Shown: positions 44,338 to 53,734 of the stretch, piece by piece
Layout of the letters: every line of letters begins with the position of its first letter
Position numbering within the stretch: position 1 is the stretch's first letter
Assembly (NCBI RefSeq): GCF_002236805.1
Contig: NZ_NIQA01000003.1
Coordinates: 1-64,000 of the forward strand
Direction of reading: 5' to 3'
From: Pusillimonas sp. T2
GTDB lineage: Bacteria > Pseudomonadota > Gammaproteobacteria > Burkholderiales > Burkholderiaceae_B
DNA length: 64,000 bases
Made by a program: the position numbers and the translations under genes
The notes under the pieces: generated by a model
The model's database searches: none
What the model was told of the DNA's origin: nothing
The model's input: the letters and a program-made list of their open reading frames with translations, nothing else

Positions 44338-45878
44338 GGCGCAAGCTTCCTTGAAGAATTCGACGATTTCAGTGTGATCCTGAATGTCGTACCGGGCCCT
44401 GCTTCGGCCAGGAATATTTCTCCACCAGCGCGCTCTATCAGGCGCTGGCTAAGTGCCAGACCCAGGCCTGTACCATCAGGTCGGTTCGTCGTAAATGGCG
44501 TAAACAGCCTGTCGCGAATCTCGGGCGCAATGCCCGGGCCATTATCGGACACATCAAGCGTCACCCCCGACGCCGACTGCTTCAGGGTAACGGCCACGCG
44601 GCCTTGCTCGGGCGCTACCGCCTCGAGCGCATTGCGCACAAGATTGAAGACGACCTGCTCCATTTCCACCGAATCTGCTTTAACCTCCACCTTCGACGCG
44701 GGGACGTCGAAATCCAGCCTGACCTTGCGCGCGGCCGCCTGGGGTGCCAGCAAGGCTTGGACATTGCTCAGGGCTTCGCGCAAATCGAACACTGACGCAC
44801 TTTCAAGCTGGGGTCTCGACCAGTTCCGGAACCGCTCAAGAATAGCGGAAGCCCGCTTGGCCTGCGCGATTGTATCTTCAACTACCGGCGCCAGGTCTTG
44901 CCGATCGGCCTCTTCCCGGCCCAACAACCTGCGGCAAGCCTGCACCTGGGCCAAAATCGCGGTCAAGGGCTGGGTGAGCTCGTGGGCAAGGCCGCTGGCC
45001 ATTTCGCCCAGCGCATTCACGCGCGAAGCGTGCGCCAGACGGGACTCCAACGCGCTCAGGCGGGCCTGCTCTACCGCCGCCCTCGCCCGGGCCCGCTGCC
45101 GCCAAGCCGCCAGCACGACCGCATACGCGGCGCTGACCAACAAAAGCGTCAGCACTGTAGGCAGCCACGGCAAAAGATCACTCAAGCCAATGCGCATGCC
45201 TGTTTCAAGCAGTAAAGGCTGCGAAGCGCTGGCCAACACTCTGGAAAACCGGACGGTATCCACCGAAAAAGGCCCGCGGCTGACTAGAGGCGGACCGCCG
45301 TCCGGCATGGACAGCCGCAAGGCCACACCATGCTCCGACCAGAACGGACTGGCTTCTTCAATGAGTTTGCCCGCATCGATGCCTAGCATCAGGCCGTAAC
45401 GTGCCTGCGCCGTATTGGGGCTACGCTTGACCAAGATATAGTGATCGGCCCGGCCAGGGTAGGCCAGCAAAGCCAGGCTTGCGTCGGACGTCCTGGCCGC
45501 AGCCCGCACAATCCGCGCCAGTTCGGGCGTACGCGGCCCCAGCCCCACAGGTTCTATTCCGGAATCCAGCGGCACAAGCTGCACATCGTCGATACGCGGA
45601 TAAAACTGCGCAATGGTCGCCGCCACATCAAGAAAAAGGCTGTGACGCACATCGTCCGAAGCAACGGCTATTGCAGACAAAGCGGTCAAGTGGGCATCAT
45701 GCTGGTCCGCCCGCTGCGATGACAGCCTGAGCAAGACATCAGTTTCTTGCTCCAGCGTGCCAACCAGCGACCGGTATTGCCAGGCCGCCAACGCGCTGCC
45801 CGCAAGCAGCAACAAAAAAACCCAGACTGAAATCCGGCAGGCCAGGCTTCTGAAAATCAAAGGGCTATAAGATGTCAT
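44334..45878 (-). CDS. Sensor histidine kinase with a large periplasmic domain
   Basis: A 514-residue membrane kinase. Two helices (about 16-33 and 236-258) enclose a periplasmic region of about 200 residues without a domain I recognise. A coiled coil and the phospho-acceptor His299 (GLAHELTQPLTAI) follow, then the ATPase with NLVRNALEAV, DNGPGIAP and GTGLGLALSQ. The HELTQPL pattern and the FixJ-like partner place it with the DctB/FixL-type kinases. AAGGA precedes the start. The DNA is GC-richer than the neighbouring genes. Confidence 0.93.
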   Translation of the reverse strand: MTSYSPLIFRSLACRISVWVFLLLLAGSALAAWQYRSLVGTLEQETDVLLRLSSQRADQHDAHLTALSAIAVASDDVRHSLFLDVAATIAQFYPRIDDVQLVPLDSGIEPVGLGPRTPELARIVRAAARTSDASLALLAYPGRADHYILVKRSPNTAQARYGLMLGIDAGKLIEEASPFWSEHGVALRLSMPDGGPPLVSRGPFSVDTVRFSRVLASASQPLLLETGMRIGLSDLLPWLPTVLTLLLVSAAYAVVLAAWRQRARARAAVEQARLSALESRLAHASRVNALGEMASGLAHELTQPLTAILAQVQACRRLLGREEADRQDLAPVVEDTIAQAKRASAILERFRNWSRPQLESASVFDLREALSNVQALLAPQAAARKVRLDFDVPASKVEVKADSVEMEQVVFNLVRNALEAVAPEQGRVAVTLKQSASGVTLDVSDNGPGIAPEIRDRLFTPFTTNRPDGTGLGLALSQRLIERAGGEIFLAEAGPGTTFRITLKSSNSSRKLAP

Positions 45879-46018
45879 CCGTTCCTTACCACTGACGAAT
45901 CCAATATCTGTTCTGGACTCGATACGACAAGCATCATGAGGCTCTTCATCATAAACGAGGGGCAGCGGTATTCATTAGACTTGTTCTTGGGAAGAATTCG
46001 TCATCAAACAACGAGATC

Positions 46019-48613
46019 TCATACATCAGACACATGCCCGCCCTGTCGGGCAGCCACTTTAAACGCATTAGCCAACTCTTGCCGCAGCTCGGCTTCGTCC
46101 CAGGGTTTGGTTAGAAACTTGTAGATTGCGCCGTGGTTGATGGCTTCGGTAACGGATTTAAGATCGGAATAGCCCGACAAAATAATACGCACAGTGCCCG
46201 GGTGAATATTTTTGACGCGCCGAAAAAATTCGGTGCCCGTCATTTCGGTGAGCCGTTGGTCAGACAAAATCACTTTAATCGGGTGTGCGGCCAGAATATC
46301 AAACGCCTCGCGGGTGGTCGTGGCCTTGTATATGGTGTAGCCGTCACGCCGAAGCAGCCGCTGCAGTGCTCGCAAAATATTTTCTTCGTCGTCCAGCAGC
46401 AATAGGGTGCGCTCTTCGTCAACGTCTTCTTGTCGTGTGGGCAAAGCCTCTACCCCACCGTTACGCTGAAGGCGCTCGGCCAAATCCCGAACCGGCATGG
46501 GTCGGGCAAACAAGAAGCCCTGAAACTCATCGCAGAAGTTGCGTTTCAAGAACCAGTACTGCGCAGCCGTCTCAACGCCTTCGGCAACAACCTTTAAATT
46601 AAGGTGATGCGCCAAGCTGATAATGACTTTGCTAATGGCGGCGTCGTTGCGGTCGCTGGCGATTTCTTTAACGAAAGAACGATCGATTTTGATTTTGTCG
46701 ACGGGTAGATTTTTCAGATAGCGTAAGCTGGAATAACCCGTGCCGAAGTCGTCTACCGAGATCTTGATACCCAAAGCCTGCAGGTTACGCAGTTTGCTAA
46801 TGGTGTCATCAACCTGCTCTAACAGTACACCTTCGGTAATTTCAAGTTCAAGGCTATCGGTGGGTAAGTCGTATTTGGACAGCATGTCGGTGACATCGCG
46901 GACGAAGTCGGGGCGCTGAAAATGAAGCGGCGATACATTGACAACAAAGGGGAAATCGACAAGCACCTGAGTTTTCAGTTCGCGCAGATTGCGGCAGGCG
47001 GCTTCGAGCACCCATTGGCTTAAGGCATGAATCAGCCCTGCTTCCTCGGCCAAAGGTACAAATACAGAAGGTGAAATGTAACCGCGTTCGGGGTGTGGCC
47101 AGCGCATTAATGCTTCGGCTCCCATGACGCGGCCCGTGTAACCGTTAACAATAGGCTGATAATGCAATACGAACTGCTCTGTGTCGAGCGCGCGCTGCAG
47201 GTCGGCCCGCAAGGCCAACCGCACCTCGACATTACTGCTTAGCTCAGGTGAGTATTCTCGCCAGGTGTTACGCCCAGTACGCTTGGCATAAGTAATGGCC
47301 AGGTCTGCTTCACGCAGTAAGTCGGCCGGTTGTGCCAGGGCGCCGTCGGCAAAAGTAATGCCGGCACTGGCCGTCAGGTGTAGCTCTATTGATTCGTGCC
47401 GGTAGGGCTTACGAATAGCCGATAGAATCCTTTTAGTGCACTGGATGGCATCGGCTTTGCCGACGCCGACCATCAAAACAATAAATTCGTCGCCCTCAAG
47501 ACGCGCCACAATGTGACTGGGCTCGACCACATCGCGTATACGGCGTGCCACTTCGGTCAGAATCTGGTCGCCGGCTTGCAAACCTATAGAGTCGTTGATC
47601 AGCTTCAAACCATTGAGATCGAATAACAACACGGCAAGGCGTTCGCCCGACGCTTGGCTGCTTTCACTGGCAAAGGTTAAAGCATTCAGAAAACTGCGTT
47701 TGTTGGGTAGTGCTGTCAGGTGATCGTGCGACGAAGCGTAGTCGAGCTCTGCCGACCGCTGCATTAAAATGACTGAAATTCGTACCGTCCGGGCCAGTAA
47801 CCACGTAAAAAAGTAACATACCAAAAACAACAGGTCGGGCAAATAGCGACCCAGCGGCGACACCGTCGAAAACGCGTCTTGTTGCGGCATCAGTTGCCCG
47901 AAGAATTCGAAATACATGCGGCGGTCTTGCTCGGCCAGCACAAACCAAACCAAAACGGCGACGCATGTCCCCCCCAGACTGATGACAGTTAAAGGGACGT
48001 TTCGTACGGGAATAGCCAAGGGCTTTTGGCTGGCCACTACTACGGCGTAGGCTGCAATCATGCCTAATATGACCCCTATTTTGCTGTATACCCCTGTTGC
48101 GTTAATACTTAAGACCGACAAGCCCGAGACATTGAACAGCAAACCCAGCGCCAGCACGCCGACAAGCACCCCACTGACAAAACTGAACTGGCGCCCTTGC
48201 ATCCCCTTGGACTGCACCAAGCACAACAAAAAGATAGCCGCTGACGCGGCCATCGGGATAAGCACCCATTGCGCATTGAAAAGCCCATTAGCCAAAAGCA
48301 CACCAAAGGCAGATGCTGCAAGAGGCAGACTAAATTTACGCCATCGGCACAGAGCCACCAGCGACAAGCCGCACAATAGCCAGGCCGCCAACACCCACAA
48401 CGAAAACAGCGGCGCCATCTGGGCGATGTATGTAGACCAAACACAGTCGGCAATGCCAAATAAGCCAAACCACAACAAGGCTTTACCCGGAATCAGGACG
48501 TCGAGACAGCGTACGGTGTCGTCGTTGCGGTCGCCGTGGGCGGCAAATGGCCCACCCCCCGGTCTTGGATTCAGCGTTTCAGTGCCTTGCCGGCCTTGGC
48601 CTATGGGCGTCAC
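46019..48613 (-). CDS. Membrane GGDEF-EAL protein with a C-terminal receiver domain
   Basis: An 864-residue protein: about seven membrane helices (44-280), a GGDEF domain (about 290-450) whose motif reads EGDEF at 373-377, a complete EAL domain (about 465-710, Glu500 of GAEALMRW, DDFGTGYSS at 621, VVAEGVET at 676), and a receiver domain at the end (about 735-860, phospho-acceptor Asp785 in ILSDQRL). It most likely breaks c-di-GMP; the diguanylate cyclase half may be inactive or GTP-binding. The GTG start overlaps the stop of the response regulator gene before it. A receiver at the C-terminus is unusual. Confidence 0.9.
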   Translation of the reverse strand: MTPIGQGRQGTETLNPRPGGGPFAAHGDRNDDTVRCLDVLIPGKALLWFGLFGIADCVWSTYIAQMAPLFSLWVLAAWLLCGLSLVALCRWRKFSLPLAASAFGVLLANGLFNAQWVLIPMAASAAIFLLCLVQSKGMQGRQFSFVSGVLVGVLALGLLFNVSGLSVLSINATGVYSKIGVILGMIAAYAVVVASQKPLAIPVRNVPLTVISLGGTCVAVLVWFVLAEQDRRMYFEFFGQLMPQQDAFSTVSPLGRYLPDLLFLVCYFFTWLLARTVRISVILMQRSAELDYASSHDHLTALPNKRSFLNALTFASESSQASGERLAVLLFDLNGLKLINDSIGLQAGDQILTEVARRIRDVVEPSHIVARLEGDEFIVLMVGVGKADAIQCTKRILSAIRKPYRHESIELHLTASAGITFADGALAQPADLLREADLAITYAKRTGRNTWREYSPELSSNVEVRLALRADLQRALDTEQFVLHYQPIVNGYTGRVMGAEALMRWPHPERGYISPSVFVPLAEEAGLIHALSQWVLEAACRNLRELKTQVLVDFPFVVNVSPLHFQRPDFVRDVTDMLSKYDLPTDSLELEITEGVLLEQVDDTISKLRNLQALGIKISVDDFGTGYSSLRYLKNLPVDKIKIDRSFVKEIASDRNDAAISKVIISLAHHLNLKVVAEGVETAAQYWFLKRNFCDEFQGFLFARPMPVRDLAERLQRNGGVEALPTRQEDVDEERTLLLLDDEENILRALQRLLRRDGYTIYKATTTREAFDILAAHPIKVILSDQRLTEMTGTEFFRRVKNIHPGTVRIILSGYSDLKSVTEAINHGAIYKFLTKPWDEAELRQELANAFKVAARQGGHVSDV

Positions 48614-49938
48614 CCTTCCTGTTCCTCTTCGGCGGGTATGCGGACATAGATGGTATAGCGTGTTTCTTCGTTCTCTTCGAAGTCTTGCAGTTTGCGAATA
48701 AGACGCTCGGAAATGACCGCCCCTTCGCGCAACAACAGCATGCCTTCCAAATTATGCAGGTTGCGAGCTATGATCATGCCGGCTTCCAGCGTGTCGGTTT
48801 TATGCAAAATGACGTCGGCCGGTTCTTTATGCGCCTCAGCCTCGATTTGCTTGGCCATTTCGACAAAGTCGTAACACAGGGTCGGGTCGTAAAGCCGCCC
48901 TGCAAATTTGGGCATGTTGTCGACCACTTCGGCTATCGGCACCTTGCGTGCAAAGACCATCCCCATCTGTATTTCGACGTAGTCAACCGCAAGTTTCAAA
49001 ATACGCGCGCCCAGCGGAATGTTCTCACCCGTCAGACCGTCAGGAAAACCTGCGCCGTCCCAGCGTTCTTGATGGTGCCGGATGATAATGGCGGCGTCAT
49101 GAACCGGTTCGAGCGCCATGAGCAAGCGCTCTCCGGTTTGTGGGTAATCGCGATAACGCAAACGCTGGTCGCGATCCATGAGTTCAGGCGGCAAAGCAAT
49201 AAGCGGGTCGTTCCAGGTAAGTTTGCCCACGTTGTACAACGCGGCAGCCATGACGACGTCGTCGGTAAACTTCTGCGGGTATGCTTTAAGTTTGCAAAAC
49301 GCACGGACCAACTCGATGATTTCGCGATTGGTATGGCGGCTTCGCGGCAGACGCTGACTTAACAACGACGAAAACACTTCGGTGGCCGTGACGTAGGCGT
49401 GTTTCAGCGCCCGATGGGCGTCTGTCAGCATTTCGGCTGTACGCGTCAGCTCTTCGGTACGCAAGGCCACGCGGGCCTCGAGTTGCCCGTTGGCTTCTTG
49501 CAAGGCCTTGTTTTGCAGTTGGGTAAGCTGCTGCAATCGTGCGCGGTCGCGCTGCAAATACTGATGGGCCAACGCCTGGTCTATCGACCTCATCAGGTCG
49601 TCGGTATCCCAGGGCTTGGCAATGTACCTGAATATCTTGCCTTCGTTAATGGCTTTGATGGTTTGCGCGTTGTCTTCGTAGCCTGTTAACAGTATGCGCA
49701 TCACGTCGGGCCAGCGATGTTCGATTTCTCCCAGCAATGTGGGGCCATCCATGCCTGGCATACGGCTATCAGAAATGATCAGGTCGATGGATTCGCGCTG
49801 GAGTACGTCGAGTGCCGCAACGCCGCTTGTTGCAGAGTGGATTTGAAACGCCTGACTGCGCAACGCCCGAATCAGACTGCTGATGACATTGGGTTCATCA
49901 TCGACAATGAGGAGTCGGGCTTCTGTGGGGTGGGACAT
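48610..49938 (-). CDS. Response regulator with a degenerate HD-GYP domain
   Basis: A 442-residue protein: receiver (Asp57 in LIISDSRMPGMDG, switch Lys in YIAKPWD), a coiled-coil linker with a long helix (about 125-185), and an RpfG-like HD-GYP domain (about 190-400). The GYP part is present (HHQERWDGAGFPDG), but the metal pair His-Asp is replaced by Tyr235-Asn236 (AALYNVGKL) and the next conserved His by Tyr265 (RDYPQTGERL). It should therefore not be a normal c-di-GMP phosphodiesterase and may act as a binding or signalling platform. Its stop overlaps the EAL gene start. Confidence 0.9.
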   Translation of the reverse strand: MSHPTEARLLIVDDEPNVISSLIRALRSQAFQIHSATSGVAALDVLQRESIDLIISDSRMPGMDGPTLLGEIEHRWPDVMRILLTGYEDNAQTIKAINEGKIFRYIAKPWDTDDLMRSIDQALAHQYLQRDRARLQQLTQLQNKALQEANGQLEARVALRTEELTRTAEMLTDAHRALKHAYVTATEVFSSLLSQRLPRSRHTNREIIELVRAFCKLKAYPQKFTDDVVMAAALYNVGKLTWNDPLIALPPELMDRDQRLRYRDYPQTGERLLMALEPVHDAAIIIRHHQERWDGAGFPDGLTGENIPLGARILKLAVDYVEIQMGMVFARKVPIAEVVDNMPKFAGRLYDPTLCYDFVEMAKQIEAEAHKEPADVILHKTDTLEAGMIIARNLHNLEGMLLLREGAVISERLIRKLQDFEENEETRYTIYVRIPAEEEQEG

Positions 49939-49952
49939 TGCAATATCCTCTT

Positions 49953-51218
49953 TTACGATGCCGGCAAGGCTTCGGGGTTAACAGGCAACCAGACCCGTAA
50001 TGTCGCACCCATTCCGGGCGTTGAAACAACGTCGATACGGCCATGATGCTTTTTGACAATGTTGAACGAGAGTGAAAGGCCTAATCCAGTGCCCAACCCT
50101 GCGGGCTTGGTAGTGAAGAAAGGGTCGAACATGCGCCGTTGTATGTCGGGCGTAATACCAACGCCAGTGTCTTCAATCTCGAACCAGACCCAAGCACTTT
50201 CGTGGCCGGATCTTATGGTGATTGTGCCAGAATTCGTAATGGCCTGAAGTGCGTTCATAAGCAAATTCATGACCACCTGATTAATTTGAGACACACTGCA
50301 TATAACGTTGGGTATATCACCCAATTCGGTTACGACGTTCGCCTTGTACTTGATCTCGTTGCCAGCAACCAGTAATGTCGATTTGATGCCGTCGTTCAGG
50401 TTGGCCGAACGCATCGTGTCGTCGTCGGCATACGAAAAATACTTGAGCGCAGCAATGATGTTTTTGACCCGCTCCACCCCCTCTTCCGACTCGCTGATCA
50501 GGTCTTCGATATCGTTACGGATGTAGTCGTATTCGAGCGTACGCTTGAGCTGACGCAAATCGTCTATGGCATTGACATGCTCAATGGCATCAATAATTTT
50601 CAACATGTCTTGCATATATGACTCGAGGGTCTTCAGGTTTGAAAACACATAGCCCATGGGGTTGTTGATTTCGTGGGCTACCCCTGCCGCCAGTTGCCCT
50701 ACCCCGGCCATTTTTTCATTTTGCATGAGCTGGGCGGTGGTGTGTTCGAGCTGACACAGCAGCGCCGCATGGCGTTCTAGCTGAACGCGCTGCAGTTGCT
50801 GGACAACGCGGGCGTAGTCGCGATGGTGTTTTGTACCGTCATTCTGGTCGTAAAAGAAAAGTGCATAACTGGGCTCGCCCTGTGCCGTTTCGTGGGGAAA
50901 GCATAATAATGAGTCGAGCCGGCCGCGCGGTGTCGTAATATGCAACACGAAGACATCGGGCAAATCGAGCACCTTGAACGACGACGATACCTGACCAATA
51001 TAAGACGGCTTGGGCGCACCGGCCGCCGGACCAAACGGCCAGCCTTGGGCTAATACCTCTGGGTACAAGTGCTCAAACGGCATGCCGGCCACTGCGCTGA
51101 GCGTGTGACCACTCCAATCGGCCATCCAGCGGTTGATATGCAAGATGACGCCATTGGCGTCGACTACAACAACCGCCAGCGGCGTGTTTATATCGAGCAC
51201 ATAGTCGAGATCCTGCAT
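49953..51218 (-). CDS. Soluble PAS-domain histidine kinase
   Basis: A 421-residue cytoplasmic kinase. A PAS domain (about 5-115) precedes a coiled coil and the phospho-acceptor His182 (GVAHEINNPMGYVFSNLK). The ATPase has MNLLMNALQAI, EDTGVGITP, PAGLGTGLGLSLSFNIV. No membrane segment is seen, so the ligand is intracellular. It lies between the GGDEF gene and the response regulator gene, with gaps of 19 and 14 bases, and is probably the phosphate donor for one or both receivers of the operon. Confidence 0.93.
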   Translation of the reverse strand: MQDLDYVLDINTPLAVVVVDANGVILHINRWMADWSGHTLSAVAGMPFEHLYPEVLAQGWPFGPAAGAPKPSYIGQVSSSFKVLDLPDVFVLHITTPRGRLDSLLCFPHETAQGEPSYALFFYDQNDGTKHHRDYARVVQQLQRVQLERHAALLCQLEHTTAQLMQNEKMAGVGQLAAGVAHEINNPMGYVFSNLKTLESYMQDMLKIIDAIEHVNAIDDLRQLKRTLEYDYIRNDIEDLISESEEGVERVKNIIAALKYFSYADDDTMRSANLNDGIKSTLLVAGNEIKYKANVVTELGDIPNVICSVSQINQVVMNLLMNALQAITNSGTITIRSGHESAWVWFEIEDTGVGITPDIQRRMFDPFFTTKPAGLGTGLGLSLSFNIVKKHHGRIDVVSTPGMGATLRVWLPVNPEALPAS

Positions 51219-51237
51219 ATGGACCGCCTACCGCTAT

Positions 51238-53466
51238 TTAAACGGGTGTAGCTGTGTCGTCGCGTGTTGCCTTCTTCATACGATACAGGCCTTCGTCGGC
51301 CTGCTGAAGCAGTGTGGGCATGTCTAGCCCGTCTTGGGGATAGTAGGCAATGCCCAGACTGGCGCCAATACCGACGGTCTGATCGCCAATGATAAACGGT
51401 TCGAGCATGGCACGACGAATCTTTTCGAGAACCGTTTTACCGCCCTCTTCTTCGGCGACTTCGGGCAACAGCAATACAAATTCGTCGCCGCCGATGCGAG
51501 CGACGGTATCGGAGGCGCGAACGCACAAACACAGCCGTTCGGCGACCTGTTTTAGCAATTCGTCGCCGAACACATGCCCGTAAGTATCATTGATGGCTTT
51601 GAAACGGTCGAGATCGACAAAGACCAGCGCCAGTATGGTGTCGTGGCGCTCGGCCTGCAGCAACGCCCGATTACCCCGCTCGATCAGCAAGCTGCGGTTG
51701 GCTACACCCGTAAGGTCGTCGTGCCAGGCCATTTGCTGCAACTGCATTTCGTATTCTTTCTGGCGTGAAATGTCGGAAAACACGCCCACATAATGCTTGA
51801 CCCGTTGGGTATGAGGGTCACGTATAGCGCTAAGTGTGAGTACTGTTGGGATAATCTGACCATCGGCTCGCTTGGCCCAGGCTTCGCCCTTCCATTGGCC
51901 GTCGGTCTCGACCGTACCCACGGCATTGCGGAAGAATGCCTTGTCGTGCCGGCCGGACGGTTTATGGATAAGGCCCAAAAACCATTGGCCGCCGGCTTGC
52001 TCTTTGGTGTAACCGGTAATTTGCGTAAAGGCCGGGTTGACCGACATGACGTTACCCCGGTGGTCCATGAGCACCAAGGCGTCGCCAGCATGTTCGACAG
52101 CCGCTACTGTCAAGCGCAAGCTTTCTTCAAGCAGCTTCTGGCAGGTAATGTCGATCCACTGCCCCAACAAGCAACGTTGGCCGTTGAAATCAATAATTTC
52201 AAGGTTAATGAGCAAATAAGACTCTTTACCGTTGATTTCGGTGTGCAGTTCGAAGTCGCGCACTCGGCCTTGCTCATGTACTTGCGTAATGAGTTCGTTA
52301 CGGCAGCGATTAGGCGGCCATAGTCGCAGCTCGCAGGTGGTGCGCCCTACAATCTGTTCAAGCTGTAAACCCATGACACGCATCATCTCGTCGTTGGCGT
52401 CGAGACACAGGCCAGTGTCGTAGCTGGTGATCAAGCTGGGAATAGGACTGTTGCGAAAGGCGATTTCCCATCGCTGCTCCGACTGCCGAGCGCGTTCGGC
52501 CGCCTGCTTTTGTTCGGTAATGTCTTGAATGGTCCCGGTAATGCGTACTGGCTTGCCGGAAATATCAAACCGCCCCTGGGCTTGCACCAGCACATGACGG
52601 AAGCGCCCGTCTTTGGCTATAACTCGGTGCTCGACGGTGACAATGGGATGCTCCTGGCGCTGGGCCCCGGCAAGCATGGTTTGCAGGTGCACCTGGTCTT
52701 CGGGCGGCACTATCGCGTACAGCGCGTGTAAATCGCGCGGCAACGACTCGGGGGTTAAGCCTAGCACTGCGGCGGTATCAAGGTTGCCATGCAACTGCAG
52801 GTTGACCAGATTCAGTTCCCAATAAGCCATGCGAGCAATGCGATGGGCTTCGGCCAGTTTGGCGTTATTGTCGTAAAGTTGCTGCTCGAGATGGCGCGCT
52901 TCAATGAACTGGCCGATATCGCTGCTTAATGCCTGAAACAGGCCCAGCGCATGGGCGCTGCAAACCCGAGGACTGCGACTGAAAAGTTCGAGCACACCAT
53001 AGATTTTGTCGCCCACCCTAAGCGGTAACCCCATGCCAGACGTCAGCCCAAGCACCATGGCCTCGCGATTTCGAGCCCATGCGACATTAGGCGCAATTTG
53101 CTCGATGAATATCAATGCCCCCCGCTTTTGCGTTTGGTGAGCTAAACAAGCGTCTAGGTCGAGCTTGGGGTCTTGGGTAACCTGCAAGAAGTTAGCAGCG
53201 TCCAGCGCAGGGTGATGCCAGGCGCACTGGAACTTGATACCGCCCGGGGTATGTAACCACATGATGCCCAGATCCCAGCCATCGCCGCGTACCACGCGTT
53301 CGAGGGTGCTGCTTAAGCCCTGTCGCAAACCGTGCGCGCCCGAAAGCGCCTGCACGACGTCGTAAAGCAGTTGCAAGCCTTCGTTTGATGGCGCACGACC
53401 AAGCTGCGCAATGGCTTCGGCACCCAGAGCGTGTTCTTGGACTTGATCGGGCGGGGCATTAACCAT
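51238..53466 (-). CDS. GAF-PAS-GGDEF diguanylate cyclase
   Basis: A 742-residue cytoplasmic protein: GAF-like domain (about 25-185), three PAS-like segments (about 210-330, 335-450 and 455-570) and a GGDEF domain with intact GGDEF at 659-663. An inhibitory I-site RxxD (RASD) lies five residues before it. It should make c-di-GMP from two GTP and be limited by product. It is first in a four-gene operon with a kinase, a response regulator and an EAL protein. Confidence 0.93.
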   Translation of the reverse strand: MVNAPPDQVQEHALGAEAIAQLGRAPSNEGLQLLYDVVQALSGAHGLRQGLSSTLERVVRGDGWDLGIMWLHTPGGIKFQCAWHHPALDAANFLQVTQDPKLDLDACLAHQTQKRGALIFIEQIAPNVAWARNREAMVLGLTSGMGLPLRVGDKIYGVLELFSRSPRVCSAHALGLFQALSSDIGQFIEARHLEQQLYDNNAKLAEAHRIARMAYWELNLVNLQLHGNLDTAAVLGLTPESLPRDLHALYAIVPPEDQVHLQTMLAGAQRQEHPIVTVEHRVIAKDGRFRHVLVQAQGRFDISGKPVRITGTIQDITEQKQAAERARQSEQRWEIAFRNSPIPSLITSYDTGLCLDANDEMMRVMGLQLEQIVGRTTCELRLWPPNRCRNELITQVHEQGRVRDFELHTEINGKESYLLINLEIIDFNGQRCLLGQWIDITCQKLLEESLRLTVAAVEHAGDALVLMDHRGNVMSVNPAFTQITGYTKEQAGGQWFLGLIHKPSGRHDKAFFRNAVGTVETDGQWKGEAWAKRADGQIIPTVLTLSAIRDPHTQRVKHYVGVFSDISRQKEYEMQLQQMAWHDDLTGVANRSLLIERGNRALLQAERHDTILALVFVDLDRFKAINDTYGHVFGDELLKQVAERLCLCVRASDTVARIGGDEFVLLLPEVAEEEGGKTVLEKIRRAMLEPFIIGDQTVGIGASLGIAYYPQDGLDMPTLLQQADEGLYRMKKATRDDTATPV

Positions 53467-53734
53467 TTATGTTCCAGTAATGTGGCGCAAAGCAAGCCAT
53501 AGCTATAGGTGTCGCTGAGCCCTTGCTGATGACAAAACTTATAGCATAGGTTGCTTTAGGCGCAATCGCAACAATTTGTTAAACGCATCGAACCCCATCT
53601 AGGGCAAACCCTTAGATTGGATTGGCCCCCGTCAAATGGCTTACTTTGTATCGTAAGCGAGCCCTGGCCTTTATACTGCACGCAACGCGTACTGCAAGGG
53701 TCGCAAGCTGTCGTTTGCCCGCCCGGGAGAGCTC
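53467..53734. other. Intergenic region between the divergent GGDEF operon and the Crp/Fnr gene
   Basis: The region must hold the promoters of both divergent units. No strong inverted repeat of the FNR or CRP type was recognised, and no small gene. Confidence 0.3.

Noticed and set aside
43084-45399. 771-codon plus-strand frame over the HbpS-like, regulator and kinase genes
   Set aside because: It is antisense to three well-supported genes, and the high GC content alone explains the lack of stop codons.
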